A stretch of 64,000 nt of DNA from Paracoccus luteus. GTDB lineage: Bacteria; Pseudomonadota; Alphaproteobacteria; Rhodobacterales; Rhodobacteraceae. Position numbers and translations under genes: made by a program. Location of the stretch: assembly GCF_004522155.1 (NCBI RefSeq), contig NZ_SDEA01000002.1, forward strand, positions 350,812-414,811. Reading direction: 5' to 3'. The notes under the pieces were generated by a model, which worked only from the letters and a program-made list of their open reading frames with translations, ran no database searches and had not been told where the DNA came from. Shown piece by piece: positions 24,514-32,852 of this stretch; position 1 is the stretch's first letter, and every line of letters starts with the position of its first letter.

Positions 24514-25743
24514 TTAGCCGCTCAGCCGCTCAGCCGCCCCGCGGCCCGCATGGCGGCCGGTGGCAAGGCAGGCGGTCAGCAGATAGCCGCCGGTCGGCGC
24601 CTCCCAGTCCAGCATCTCGCCGGCGGCGAACAGGCCGGGCCGCGCGCGCAGTTCCAGCGCGGTCGTCAGCGCGCCCGCGACGATCCCCCCGGCCGACGAG
24701 ATCGCCCGGTCCAGCCCCGTCGGCCCCGCGTGCCGGACCGGCAGCGCCTTCAGCCGCGCCGCCAGCGCCGCCGGACCCTCGGGCAGCGGCCGCCCCCATT
24801 CCAGCGCCAGCGCGGTGCGCACCGGATCGCCCAGCACCCGGCGCAGCCGGTTGCCGACCGACAGCCGCCCGCGGGAGCGCGACAGCCTGGCGGCCAGCGC
24901 CGCCGCGTCCAGGTCGGGGACCAGATCCAGCACCCCCGCCGCGCCGTCCCGCAGCGCGGACGCGATCTCATAGACGCCGCCACCCTCGATCCCGTGACGG
25001 GCGATGACCCATTCGCCGCGGCTGGACAGCGGCCCGGCGGACAGCGCCGTCCCCTTGACCGCGCGCCCGATCATCCGGGCCATCTGCGGCGACCAGTCCA
25101 CGCGGAACCCCATGTTCGCGGGGCGGAACGGTGCGACCTCGACCCCCGCCGCGCGCAGCCACGGCACCCAGGCCGCGTCAGACCCCAGCCGTGGCCAGCT
25201 TGCGCCGCCAAGGGCCAGAACCGCCACCGCAGGGGTCAGCCGCACCGCGCCACCCGGTGTGTCGAAGGCCAGCGCCGCACCGTCAAAGCCGGTCCAGCGC
25301 CAGCGCGTCCGCAGCACGACCCCGGCCCGATCCAGCCGCGCCAGCCACGCGCGCAGCAGGGGCGAGGCCTTCATGCCCACCGGAAACACCCGCCCGGTCG
25401 ATCCGGTGAACAGCTCGACCCCCAGCCCCCGCGCCCATACCGCGACCTCGGCCGGGCCGAAATCGCGGACGAGGGCGCGCAGTTCTTCTTGGCCGAAATA
25501 CTCCGGGGGGGCGGCCGGAACGGACGCGGGGGCAGCGCCCCCGGACAGCCGCGCCGCAAAGACGGGCGCGGGTTCGTCGCGGGTCAGGTTCAGCCCGGAC
25601 TTGCCCGCCATCAGGAACTTGCGCGCCGGCGTGGGCATCGCCTCGGCCACCAGCACCCGCGCGCCAGCGTCGGCCAGCACCTCGGCCGCCATCAGCCCGG
25701 CAGGCCCCGCGCCGATCACCAGCGCGTCGGCGGCGTGGCTCAC
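24514..25743 (-). CDS. HI0933/TIGR03862-type FAD flavoprotein carrying an in-frame repeat insertion
   Basis: A 409-residue flavoprotein starting at GTG (complement of 25741-25743), four bases inside holA. The FAD-binding motif ALVIGAGPAGLMAAEVLADAG is followed by PARKFLMAGKSGLNLTRDE, then GSTGRVFPVGMKASPLLRAW and the C-terminal GEMLDWEAPTGGYLLTACLA. All are typical of this family, whose reaction is not firmly known. Residues about 66-88 (SGGAAPASVPAAPP, EYFGQEE) are not family sequence. They are the translation of a dispersed DNA element (25483-25543). The stop region is a triple 8-base tandem repeat (GCGGCTGA twice, then GCGGCTAA). Confidence 0.9.
   Translation of the reverse strand: MSHAADALVIGAGPAGLMAAEVLADAGARVLVAEAMPTPARKFLMAGKSGLNLTRDEPAPVFAARLSGGAAPASVPAAPPEYFGQEELRALVRDFGPAEVAVWARGLGVELFTGSTGRVFPVGMKASPLLRAWLARLDRAGVVLRTRWRWTGFDGAALAFDTPGGAVRLTPAVAVLALGGASWPRLGSDAAWVPWLRAAGVEVAPFRPANMGFRVDWSPQMARMIGRAVKGTALSAGPLSSRGEWVIARHGIEGGGVYEIASALRDGAAGVLDLVPDLDAAALAARLSRSRGRLSVGNRLRRVLGDPVRTALALEWGRPLPEGPAALAARLKALPVRHAGPTGLDRAISSAGGIVAGALTTALELRARPGLFAAGEMLDWEAPTGGYLLTACLATGRHAGRGAAERLSG
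25483..25543. repeat. Copy of the dispersed element inside the flavoprotein coding sequence
   Basis: 25483-25503 matches the right arm of the 13413-13434 repeat with one mismatch (ttggccgaaatactc against ttggcccaaatactc). It is followed by a G-run and by a perfect hairpin cgggggc-agc-gcccccg at 25527-25543. The total is read in frame without a stop by the minus-strand flavoprotein gene. Confidence 0.75.
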
Positions 25744-26768
25744 CGCCGGCCCCGCGGCATCATCGCCAGCCGGATCAGCGCGCGTTCCATGACTGCCATC
25801 GCCGGCGCGCGCGACCGCGACCGCAGCGTCAGGTCGGTGTCCACCATCAGATGCATCGCATCCTCAAGCGCGCGCATGCCCCAGGATTGCGCCTGCCGGG
25901 CCATGCGGTCGCGGCGCGGGCCAAAGACCGGCGGGCGCAGCCGCGCCAGCCCCGCCGCCGCCCCGCCGGGGTCGGACGCGGCGGCGTGCAGCGCGCGGAC
26001 ATGGCGCAGCCCGGCGATGCAGATGGTGACGGGGGCGATGCCCTGCGTCTCGATCCGGCGCATCAGGGGGCCAAGCGCGTCCGACCGTCCCTCGGCGGCG
26101 GCGTTGATCAGCTCGTCCACGTCGGTGTCCACCGTGGCGGGCGCCAGCGCCGCGATCTCGTCAGGGGTCAGGGGCGTCTCGTCGCCGTATTTGTAAAGCC
26201 CGATCTTTTCGACCGTCTGCCGGAAATCGCCGGGGTCGAGCGCCCGGGCCAGCGCCGTCAGATCGCGCATGGCGGCGGGCGGCACGGCGCGCAGGCCGGC
26301 ATCGGCCAGCCAGCGGGCGATCTCCTCCTCTCCGGGCGGGTCGTCATAGATGGGGGCGGTGACGGCGGCCTTGTGCGGCTCGAACAGCTTGCGCAGGGCG
26401 GATGCCTTGGTCAGCGTGCCTGCCGTCACCACGATCACCGCGTCGCCATGCGCCCAGTCCGCCAGCGCCGCCGCGATGGCCGGGGCGGCGGCGTCGGTGG
26501 CGTCGTCCACCAGCACCACGCGCGGGCCGGGGAAAAAGCCCACCGCCTTGATCTCGTCCAACAGGATCGCGGCATCCTTGCGCAGATCGGCGCCGGGGAT
26601 GCGGGTCAGGCGCATCTCGGCCTCGGCATCGGGGCCGGTCAGGGCGGCCACGGCCTCGGCCCGTTTCAGCGCCACGCGCATCGCGTCCTGCCCGTGGATC
26701 AGCAGCGCCGGGCGCGTCGGGTCGGGCCGGGCAAGATAGCGCGCGATCTCGGCGCCTTTCAGGATCAT
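25740..26768 (-). CDS. holA: DNA polymerase III delta subunit
   Basis: A 342-residue clamp-loader subunit that opens the sliding clamp. ALLIHGQDAMRVALKRAEAV replaces the Walker A region of relatives. RVVLVDDATD, the PIYDDPPGEEEIARWLADAG segment and a helical C-terminal collar domain (ALAPATVDTDVDELINAAAE, then QTVEKIGLYKYGDETPLTPD upstream of it) all fit alphaproteobacterial HolA. It overlaps lptE by four bases at the start and the flavoprotein gene by four at the end, in the leuS-lptE-holA order common in alphaproteobacteria. Confidence 0.93.
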   Translation of the reverse strand: MILKGAEIARYLARPDPTRPALLIHGQDAMRVALKRAEAVAALTGPDAEAEMRLTRIPGADLRKDAAILLDEIKAVGFFPGPRVVLVDDATDAAAPAIAAALADWAHGDAVIVVTAGTLTKASALRKLFEPHKAAVTAPIYDDPPGEEEIARWLADAGLRAVPPAAMRDLTALARALDPGDFRQTVEKIGLYKYGDETPLTPDEIAALAPATVDTDVDELINAAAEGRSDALGPLMRRIETQGIAPVTICIAGLRHVRALHAAASDPGGAAAGLARLRPPVFGPRRDRMARQAQSWGMRALEDAMHLMVDTDLTLRSRSRAPAMAVMERALIRLAMMPRGRR

Positions 26769-27256
26769 CGCGGCGGCAGCGCCGCATAAAGCCGCGTCAC
26801 CACCTGGTCGGCCAGCATCACGGCCAGCCGGTCGCGGGCGTCCTGTTCGGCGGCGGTGGTGGCGATCACGGTGCCCACGGTCGAATGGCTGGCAAAGCTG
26901 CTGACCTCGCCCTGCGCCACGGCCTGGCCGGTCGTCCGGTCGGTCAGCGCATAGGCGGCGGTGCCGTTCAGGGAATAGCGCGTCGTCACCTCGTCGGGGG
27001 TGATCGCCTGCGGCACGACCGCGATGCGCAGCGTATAGGCCAGGTCATAGCGGGCGGCCTGGTCCGGCCCCAGCCGTTCCGTCATGCGCCGCAGAAAGGC
27101 ATAGTCGTCGGGCGTGCGCGGATCGGCCACCCGCACCTGCCCCAAAAGCCGCGACCCCGCCCCGCCCGGCGCATGGACCGGGGTGAACCCGCAGGCGGCC
27201 AGCGCCGCCACGGCGGCCAGCGCGGCCAGTGCGGCGCGGCGGTCAGGCGACCACAT
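26765..27256 (-). CDS. lptE: LPS-assembly lipoprotein LptE
   Basis: A 163-residue outer-membrane lipoprotein that plugs the LptD barrel during lipopolysaccharide insertion. The signal peptide [17 protein letters not shown] has a lipobox ending at Cys22, followed by [10 protein letters not shown], the conserved GF-P start of mature LptE. The rest ([20 protein letters not shown], then [18 protein letters not shown]) fits the LptE beta-alpha fold. The ATG lies 14 bases inside leuS. Sequence identity in this family is low, so the call leans partly on the operon position between leuS and holA. Confidence 0.88.
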   Translation of the reverse strand: MWSPDRRAALAALAAVAALAACGFTPVHAPGGAGSRLLGQVRVADPRTPDDYAFLRRMTERLGPDQAARYDLAYTLRIAVVPQAITPDEVTTRYSLNGTAAYALTDRTTGQAVAQGEVSSFASHSTVGTVIATTAAEQDARDRLAVMLADQVVTRLYAALPPR

Positions 27257-29786
27257 TGACGATCCGCCCCGGCACGACGATCAGCTTTTTCGGCGGCTGG
27301 TGGTTCAGGAACCGCTGCACCGTCTCGTCGGCCAGCACCAGCGATTCGATGTCGGGCGCGGCCATGTCGCGCGGCACGGTGATTTCCGCCCGCCGCTTGC
27401 CGTTGATCTGGATGGGCAGCGTCACCGCGTCGCTGACCAGCGCCGCCGGATCGGCCCTGGGCCAGGGCGCGTCCACGACCAGCCCGGTGCCCCCCGCAAG
27501 CGCCCAGACATCCTCGGCCAGATGCGGCACCATCGGCGCCATCAGCTGCGCCATCAGGCGCAGAACCGCGCGCCGCGGCTCGCCCGAGGCAGGGGATTTC
27601 GCCAGCGCGTTGCCCAGTTCGTAAAGCTTGGCCACCGCCTTGTTGAAGGCGAATCCGTCGATCGCGCGCGTCACCTCCTCGATGGCGCGGTGGGCGGCGC
27701 GGGTCAGGGCGGGGTCGTCGGCGGGCTGGCCGCCCTGCGCGGCCGCCTCGGCCAGCCGGTGGACGCGGGCGAGGAACTTGGCCGCAGCCTCGGCCCCGGC
27801 GGCGGTCCATTCCACGTCGCGTTCGGGCGGGCTGTCCGACAGCATGAACCAGCGCGCGGTGTCGGCGCCGAAGCTGTCGACGATGTTCACCGGGTCCACG
27901 ACGTTCTTTTTCGACTTGGACATCTTGGCCGAGGGGATGATGTCGACCGCCGTGCCGTCGGCCAGCTTTCCGTCGCTCACGTCCTCGGGCAGGTGATAGA
28001 CCGGCCGCCCGCGTTCATCGGTGGTCCTGTAGATTTCATGCGTCACCATCCCCTGCGTGAACAGCGCGTCGAACGGCTCGCTTGCCGTCTCGGGCAGATG
28101 CCCCGTCCTGACCATCGCCCGCGCGAAGAACCGCGAATACAGCAGGTGCAGGATCGCGTGTTCGATGCCGCCGATATACTGGTCGACGTTCATCCAGTAA
28201 TCGGCATCCTCGCGAACGGTCGGCGTTGGCGCATGGGGCGCGGTAAAGCGGGCGTAATACCAGGATGAATCGACGAAGGTGTCCATCGTGTCGGTTTCCC
28301 GCCGGGCCATCGCGCCGCATTTCGGGCAGGTCGTCTGCCGCCACGTCGGGTGGCGGTCCAGCGGGTTGCCCGGCACGTCGAAGGTGACGTCGCGCGGCAG
28401 CAGGACGGGCAGGTTCTCTTTCGCCTCGGGCACGGTGCCGCAGGTCTCGCAATGGACGACCGGAATGGGGCAGCCCCAGTAACGCTGCCGCGAGATGCCC
28501 CAGTCGCGCAGGCGGTATTTCGTCACGCCCGCGCCATAGCCCGCGCTTTCTGCGTGGGCGATGGCGGCGTCCACGGCGGCCTCGCCGGTCTGGGTGGCCT
28601 CGCCCGCAAAGCCGCGGACATAGGTGACGGCTTCGGATTTCAGCGGCACGAAGGGTTCGGCGGCCACCAGCGCGTCGGCGTCCTCGACGTCCATCCCCGG
28701 CTTGCCGAAAGTGGCCCGGATCGGCAGTCCGTATTTCAGCGCAAAGTCATGGTCGCGCTGGTCATGCGCCGGGCTGCCGAAGATCGCCCCGGTCCCGTAT
28801 TCCATCAGCACAAAGTTCGCGATCCACACCGGCAGTTCCCAGTCGGGGTCCAGCGGATGGCGGACGCGGATGCCGGTGTCGATGCCGAGCTTCTCGGCCT
28901 TTTCCAGCGCCTCTTCGCTGGTGCCCAGCTTGCGCGCCTCGGCCGCAAAGGCGTCAAGGCGCGCGTCCCCGGCCTCCAGCGATTTCGCCAGCGGGTGGTC
29001 CGGGCTGATCGCCACGAAGCTTGCGCCCATCAGCGTGTCGGGGCGGGTGGTATAGACCTCGATCTGCGGGAAATCGGGCGCGTTCACGGTGTCGAACCGG
29101 AACTGCAGCCCGCGCGACCGGCCGATCCAGTTCGCCTGCATCAGCCGCACCTTTTCCGGCCAGCCGTTCAGGTGGTCCAAGGCCTCCAGCAGCTCCTCGG
29201 AGTAATCCGAGATGCGGAAGAACCATTGCGTCAGCTCGCGCCGTTCCACCGGGGCGTTCGACCGCCAGCCCTTGCCGTCGATGACCTGCTCGTTGGCCAG
29301 CACGGTCATGTCCACCGGGTCCCAGTTGACCACGGCGTTCTTGCGATAGATCAGCCCCGCGTCCAGGAAATCCAGGAACAGGGCCTGCTGCTGCGCGACA
29401 TAATCGTCGTCGCAGGTGGCGAACTCGCGGCTCCAGTCGATGGACAGGCCCAGCGGTTTTAACTGCTTCTTCATCGTGGCGATGTTGGCATAGGTCCAGT
29501 CGCGCGGATGCCCGCCCTGTTCCATCGCGGCGTTTTCCGCCGGCATCCCGAAGGCGTCCCAGCCCATCGGGTGCAGCACCGAGAACCCCTGCGCGCGCTT
29601 GTAGCGCGCCACCACGTCGCCCATCGTATAGTTGCGGACGTGCCCCATGTGGATGCGCCCCGACGGATAGGGGAACATTTCCAGCACGTAATACTTGGGC
29701 CGCTGATCCCGCACGGCGACAAAGCTGCCGGCCTTTTCCCACTCGTCTTGCCAGTGCTTTTCGCTCGTGGCGGGATCGTAGGACAT
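27243..29786 (-). CDS. leuS: Leucyl-tRNA synthetase
   Basis: An 847-residue class I aminoacyl-tRNA synthetase charging tRNA-Leu. The HIGH-type motif is in [20 protein letters not shown] near residues 39-58, and the KMSKS motif in [14 protein letters not shown]. The CP1 editing insertion contains the [20 protein letters not shown] stretch, whose Thr-rich segment hydrolyses misacylated tRNA. A Cys pair region ([20 protein letters not shown]) precedes DSSWYYARF. Length is normal. It follows the DUF3576 gene by 67 bases and overlaps lptE. Confidence 0.98.
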   Translation of the reverse strand: MSYDPATSEKHWQDEWEKAGSFVAVRDQRPKYYVLEMFPYPSGRIHMGHVRNYTMGDVVARYKRAQGFSVLHPMGWDAFGMPAENAAMEQGGHPRDWTYANIATMKKQLKPLGLSIDWSREFATCDDDYVAQQQALFLDFLDAGLIYRKNAVVNWDPVDMTVLANEQVIDGKGWRSNAPVERRELTQWFFRISDYSEELLEALDHLNGWPEKVRLMQANWIGRSRGLQFRFDTVNAPDFPQIEVYTTRPDTLMGASFVAISPDHPLAKSLEAGDARLDAFAAEARKLGTSEEALEKAEKLGIDTGIRVRHPLDPDWELPVWIANFVLMEYGTGAIFGSPAHDQRDHDFALKYGLPIRATFGKPGMDVEDADALVAAEPFVPLKSEAVTYVRGFAGEATQTGEAAVDAAIAHAESAGYGAGVTKYRLRDWGISRQRYWGCPIPVVHCETCGTVPEAKENLPVLLPRDVTFDVPGNPLDRHPTWRQTTCPKCGAMARRETDTMDTFVDSSWYYARFTAPHAPTPTVREDADYWMNVDQYIGGIEHAILHLLYSRFFARAMVRTGHLPETASEPFDALFTQGMVTHEIYRTTDERGRPVYHLPEDVSDGKLADGTAVDIIPSAKMSKSKKNVVDPVNIVDSFGADTARWFMLSDSPPERDVEWTAAGAEAAAKFLARVHRLAEAAAQGGQPADDPALTRAAHRAIEEVTRAIDGFAFNKAVAKLYELGNALAKSPASGEPRRAVLRLMAQLMAPMVPHLAEDVWALAGGTGLVVDAPWPRADPAALVSDAVTLPIQINGKRRAEITVPRDMAAPDIESLVLADETVQRFLNHQPPKKLIVVPGRIVNVVA

Positions 29787-29853
29787 GGCGTCGGCTCCGG
29801 GCGGTGAAATGCCCGGCGGGTTTAGCCTTGCGGCTGGTTCAGGTCCAGCAGAG

Positions 29854-30357
29854 TCACAACCGGCCGTCGCGGACCCGCAGCTGGCGGGCGCGGGTCAGGA
29901 TCGCATCCTCGACCGCGCGCACGGTGTCGGGGGCGACGGCGGACCCGCCGGCGCCCTGCAGCGACAGTTTCAGGCTGCGTGCGTCCAGCGCCGGGTCGCT
30001 GACCTTGACCGTCGCGCGATAGGCGCGGCCGCCGCCGGGGGGCGTGCCGTATCCGGTGACGATGACGCCGGTGAACGGGTCGATGGACTGGATCGGCAGG
30101 AAATCCAGCACGTCCAGGCTGGCGTTCCACAGATAGCGGTTCACCGCGACGGCGCGGTTCGGATCCTCGCGGTTGGAAAACATGTCCCAGATCGTGGACT
30201 GGCGGGGCTGCGCCGCCTCGCGCGCCTGATGATCCGACGCCGGCAGCCCCAGCGGGCCGCGCTGGCCGCCGCCGCACGCGGCCAGCGCCGCCGTCAGCGA
30301 CAGGACCGCCGCAAGACGCAGCGGGCGGCGGAACGGCAGGGCGGCGCGGTCGGTCAT
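29854..30357 (-). CDS. DUF3576 family lipoprotein
   Basis: A 167-residue protein with signal peptide and lipobox [20 protein letters not shown] (Cys near 25). The mature part has [40 protein letters not shown] and [16 protein letters not shown], which is the DUF3576 core found just upstream of leuS in many alphaproteobacteria. It ends LRVRDGRL. The genomic link with lptE suggests an envelope role, but no activity is known. ATG (complement of 30355-30357) is chosen because the in-frame extension upstream would bury the signal peptide. Confidence 0.88.
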   Translation of the reverse strand: MTDRAALPFRRPLRLAAVLSLTAALAACGGGQRGPLGLPASDHQAREAAQPRQSTIWDMFSNREDPNRAVAVNRYLWNASLDVLDFLPIQSIDPFTGVIVTGYGTPPGGGRAYRATVKVSDPALDARSLKLSLQGAGGSAVAPDTVRAVEDAILTRARQLRVRDGRL

Positions 30358-30644
30358 GGCAGGATCATCCCCGATGGCCCCGGCGGCGGGGCGTTGGCGG
30401 CAGCCATACCCCGTTTGCCCGCAAGCCGACAAGCTGTTGTGAAGCGCACCGGAACGCCGTGGCGCGCGGCGCGGGGACGCGGGGGCGGGCCTGCAACGGA
30501 CTGTGGCGCTTGTGCATCACAGTCGCGTCAAGTCGCCCCGGTCCGGGCCAATCCGTTGCAATGCGGCGGTTAAACGGCGACAGCTAACCGCATACCCAGG
30601 CCGCAATGCCGGATTGGGGACACAGAGAGACAAGAGGGAAAGCC
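30358..30644 (+). promoter_or_regulatory. Divergent promoter region and leader of the porin gene
   Basis: These 287 bases without a gene separate the DUF3576 gene (-) from the porin gene (+) and must hold both promoters. No reliable -35/-10 pair can be named. The porin leader contains a stem gcggtta (30566-30572) / taaccgc (30585-30591) around a 12-base loop. It ends with a clear ribosome-binding site, agaggga, about seven bases before ATG 30645. Confidence 0.45.
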
Positions 30645-31700
30645 ATGAAAAAGGTTCTTTTCGCCACCAGCGCGCTGGTCGCCCTGTCGGGCGCCGCCTA
30701 CGCCGAAGTGTCCGTCACCGGTGATGGCCGTATGGGTCTGATCTGGGACGGCGACGACATGCAGTTCAGCAACCGCGCCCGTGCCAAGTTCAACCTGACC
30801 GGTGAAACCGACTCGGGCCTGTCGTTCGGCGGTGCGTTCCGCGTCGACCAGGAAAACTTCTCGGCCAACCCGGAAGGCCGCTCGGCCTCGCACGGCTCGG
30901 CCGGTTCGGTGTTCATCTCGGGCACCTATGGCAAGCTGTCGATGGGCGACGTCGTCTCGGCCGCGGAAGCCGCGATCGGCGACCTGGTCGAAATGGGCTA
31001 CACCAGCGGTGATTTCGCTGCCAACCCGGAAGAAATCGACTATCTGACCGGCGACGGCGCGAACGAAGACCAGGGCCCGACGGCGCTGTACGAATACACC
31101 TTCAACGGCGTGAAGCTGTTCGCCTCGCTGACCGACGGTTCGCGTCGCGATTGCGGCGCCTCGAACGCCACCATCGGCGATCTGGACTGCTACGACACCG
31201 CCGCTGACGCCGCCACCGACGTCGCCTTCTCGCTGGCCGCCGGCTATGAGTTTGGCGCCTACAGCGTCGCGCTGGCCTATTCGGACGACGGCGATGCCAG
31301 CGAGATCGTGCTTGGCGGTACCGCTGCGATCAACGAGTTCAAGATCAAAGCGTTCTACGCCGATTACGACGATCGCGGCCTGGCCCAGCTGGGTGACTTC
31401 GATCTCGACCTGGGCGGCGACGACGAGGCGCTGTTCGAAGTCGACTATGACCGGGCCTATGGTCTGGCGGTCGAATACGCGATGGCGAACGGCATCGGCC
31501 TGCAGGCGATGTGGATCCGCCGCGACCTCGAGATCCTGGAAGCCTTCGCCGACGGCGCCGAGGACTCCTACGACGCCTTCGGCATCGGCGCGTCCTATGA
31601 CCTGGGCAGCGGCGCGGTCCTGGCCGGCTCGATCATCAAGAACGAAGTGTTCGCGGACAACGAGACCCGCGCGGACATGGGTATCAAGTTCAGCTTCTGA
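30645..31700 (+). CDS. Outer-membrane porin (Rhodobacter-type)
   Basis: A 351-residue trimeric-porin-type protein. The signal peptide is MKKVLFATSALVALSGAAYA. The mature part is made of amphipathic strands with many Gly, Asp, Tyr and aromatic girdles: EVSVTGDGRMGLIWDGDDMQ at the start, SGLSFGGAFRVDQENFSANP in the middle, and the closing strand ADMGIKFSF ending in Phe as needed for BAM-mediated insertion. It is strongly acidic. Codon use is more restricted and less GC-rich than its neighbours, as for a highly expressed gene. A strong terminator follows. It likely is a major diffusion pore for small solutes. Confidence 0.93.
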   Translation: MKKVLFATSALVALSGAAYAEVSVTGDGRMGLIWDGDDMQFSNRARAKFNLTGETDSGLSFGGAFRVDQENFSANPEGRSASHGSAGSVFISGTYGKLSMGDVVSAAEAAIGDLVEMGYTSGDFAANPEEIDYLTGDGANEDQGPTALYEYTFNGVKLFASLTDGSRRDCGASNATIGDLDCYDTAADAATDVAFSLAAGYEFGAYSVALAYSDDGDASEIVLGGTAAINEFKIKAFYADYDDRGLAQLGDFDLDLGGDDEALFEVDYDRAYGLAVEYAMANGIGLQAMWIRRDLEILEAFADGAEDSYDAFGIGASYDLGSGAVLAGSIIKNEVFADNETRADMGIKFSF

Positions 31701-31725
31701 TCCCTTCGGATCGACGCGAAACGGA

Positions 31726-31753
31726 GAGAGCGGGCCTTGCGCCCGCTCTTTTC
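31726..31753 (+). terminator. Rho-independent terminator of the porin gene
   Basis: The stem gagcgggc (31728-31735) pairs with gcccgctc (31741-31748) around a short loop and is followed by tttt. It lies about 25 bases after the porin stop codon. Confidence 0.9.
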
Positions 31754-31831
31754 ATTTGCGACCCCCGGCCGACGCGGCATGGCGGCAGGGTCGGGGCCAA
31801 GGGCCAAGGGGCCAACGACGGGGGCAGGGCG

Positions 31832-32500
31832 ATGGCACTCACAGACATACGCGCGCGGATCGCGCGAGCCGAGGCGGCAGCCGGGCGGCCGGCGGGCAGC
31901 GTGACGCTGATCGCGGTCAGCAAGACGCAGCCGCCGGACCGCGTGGACGACGTTCTGGCGCAGGGCCAGCGCGTCTTCGGCGAGAATTACGTGCAAGAGG
32001 CGCAGGCCCGCTGGACCGACCGGCGCGCCGCGCATCCCGGCGTTGCGCTGCACATGATCGGGCCGCTGCAGTCGAACAAGGCGCGGCTGGCGGCCGGGTT
32101 CTTTGACGCGATCCACAGCCTTGACCGACCGTCGCTGGCGCGGCGGCTGGCGCAGGTGGGCGACGACACGGGCGCGCTGCCCACGCTGTTCGTGCAGGTC
32201 AACACCGGGGCCGAGCCGCAAAAGGCGGGCGTCCTACCGGACGAGGTGGACGGCTTTGTCGCCGAGTGCCGCCGCTCGGGCCTGACGCTGGCCGGGGCGA
32301 TGTGCATCCCCCCCGATGCCGCCGACCCCGTGCCCCATTTCCGCCTGCTGCGCAGCATCGCCGAACGGAACGGCCTGCCGGGCCTGTCGATGGGGATGAG
32401 CGCGGATTTCGAGACCGCCATCGCCGAGGGTGCGACCCATGTCCGCGTCGGCAGCGCGATCTTTGGCGCGCGACAGGCGACAGGCGAACTCCCGTCCTGA
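31832..32500 (+). CDS. YggS/PROSC-type PLP homeostasis protein
   Basis: A 222-residue single-domain PLP-binding barrel. AVSKTQPPDRV carries the PLP-linking Lys31. FGENYVQEAQAR, HMIGPLQSNKA, FVQVNTGAEPQKAGV, LSMGMSADFETAIAEGATHV and VRVGSAIFGAR are the full set of family motifs. Members bind and deliver pyridoxal phosphate and influence amino-acid pools rather than catalyse a known reaction. The start at 31832 follows ggggcagggcg. It is convergent with the PAS protein gene across a repeat-rich spacer. Confidence 0.95.
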   Translation: MALTDIRARIARAEAAAGRPAGSVTLIAVSKTQPPDRVDDVLAQGQRVFGENYVQEAQARWTDRRAAHPGVALHMIGPLQSNKARLAAGFFDAIHSLDRPSLARRLAQVGDDTGALPTLFVQVNTGAEPQKAGVLPDEVDGFVAECRRSGLTLAGAMCIPPDAADPVPHFRLLRSIAERNGLPGLSMGMSADFETAIAEGATHVRVGSAIFGARQATGELPS

Positions 32501-32852
32501 CTTGGGCGTCTTGGGGATTTGCTGCCGGATCGGGCTGCGCGGTTGAGGCTGCCGGATCGGCCCGCGTGGCCCGGGGCGCCTGGCCGGCCTGCGTCAGGCG
32601 GGGCATTGCCCGATCCGCCTGCGTGGCCGGTGGGCCGGACAGGCCTGCGAGGCCCGGGGCGTCTGGCCGGGCTGCGCCGATGCGGGGCGTTGCCCGACCA
32701 GCCTGCGGGGCCGGGGGCTGCCGGATGAACCGGCGTCGAGGCGGGGCATTGCCGGATCGGCCGGCGCGGCCAAAACCGCTGCCCGATCTGTCGGCGTCGC
32801 CGGGGCGGCTTTCCGATTGCCCGCGTCGAGGCCGGGCGTCCGCAGCAAGCCG
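32501..32852. repeat. Gene-free spacer of degenerate 27-33 bp repeats
   Basis: No coding sequence is supported. The spacer is built from imperfect copies of two related modules. One is gccggatcggcc-gcgtggcc (near 32522, 32550, 32751). The other is gcggggcattgcc-gatc-gcc-gcg-ggcc (32599-32628, 32682-32712, 32741-32770). Weaker copies lie near 32780 and 32812. The copies differ at many positions, so the array is old. It runs up to the last codons of the minus-strand PAS protein gene. Confidence 0.7.

Noticed and set aside
23206..26196. A 996-codon open frame on the plus strand
   Set aside because: It runs antisense across three well-supported minus-strand genes and their spacers, and its product is a low-complexity Arg/Gln/Pro mixture.
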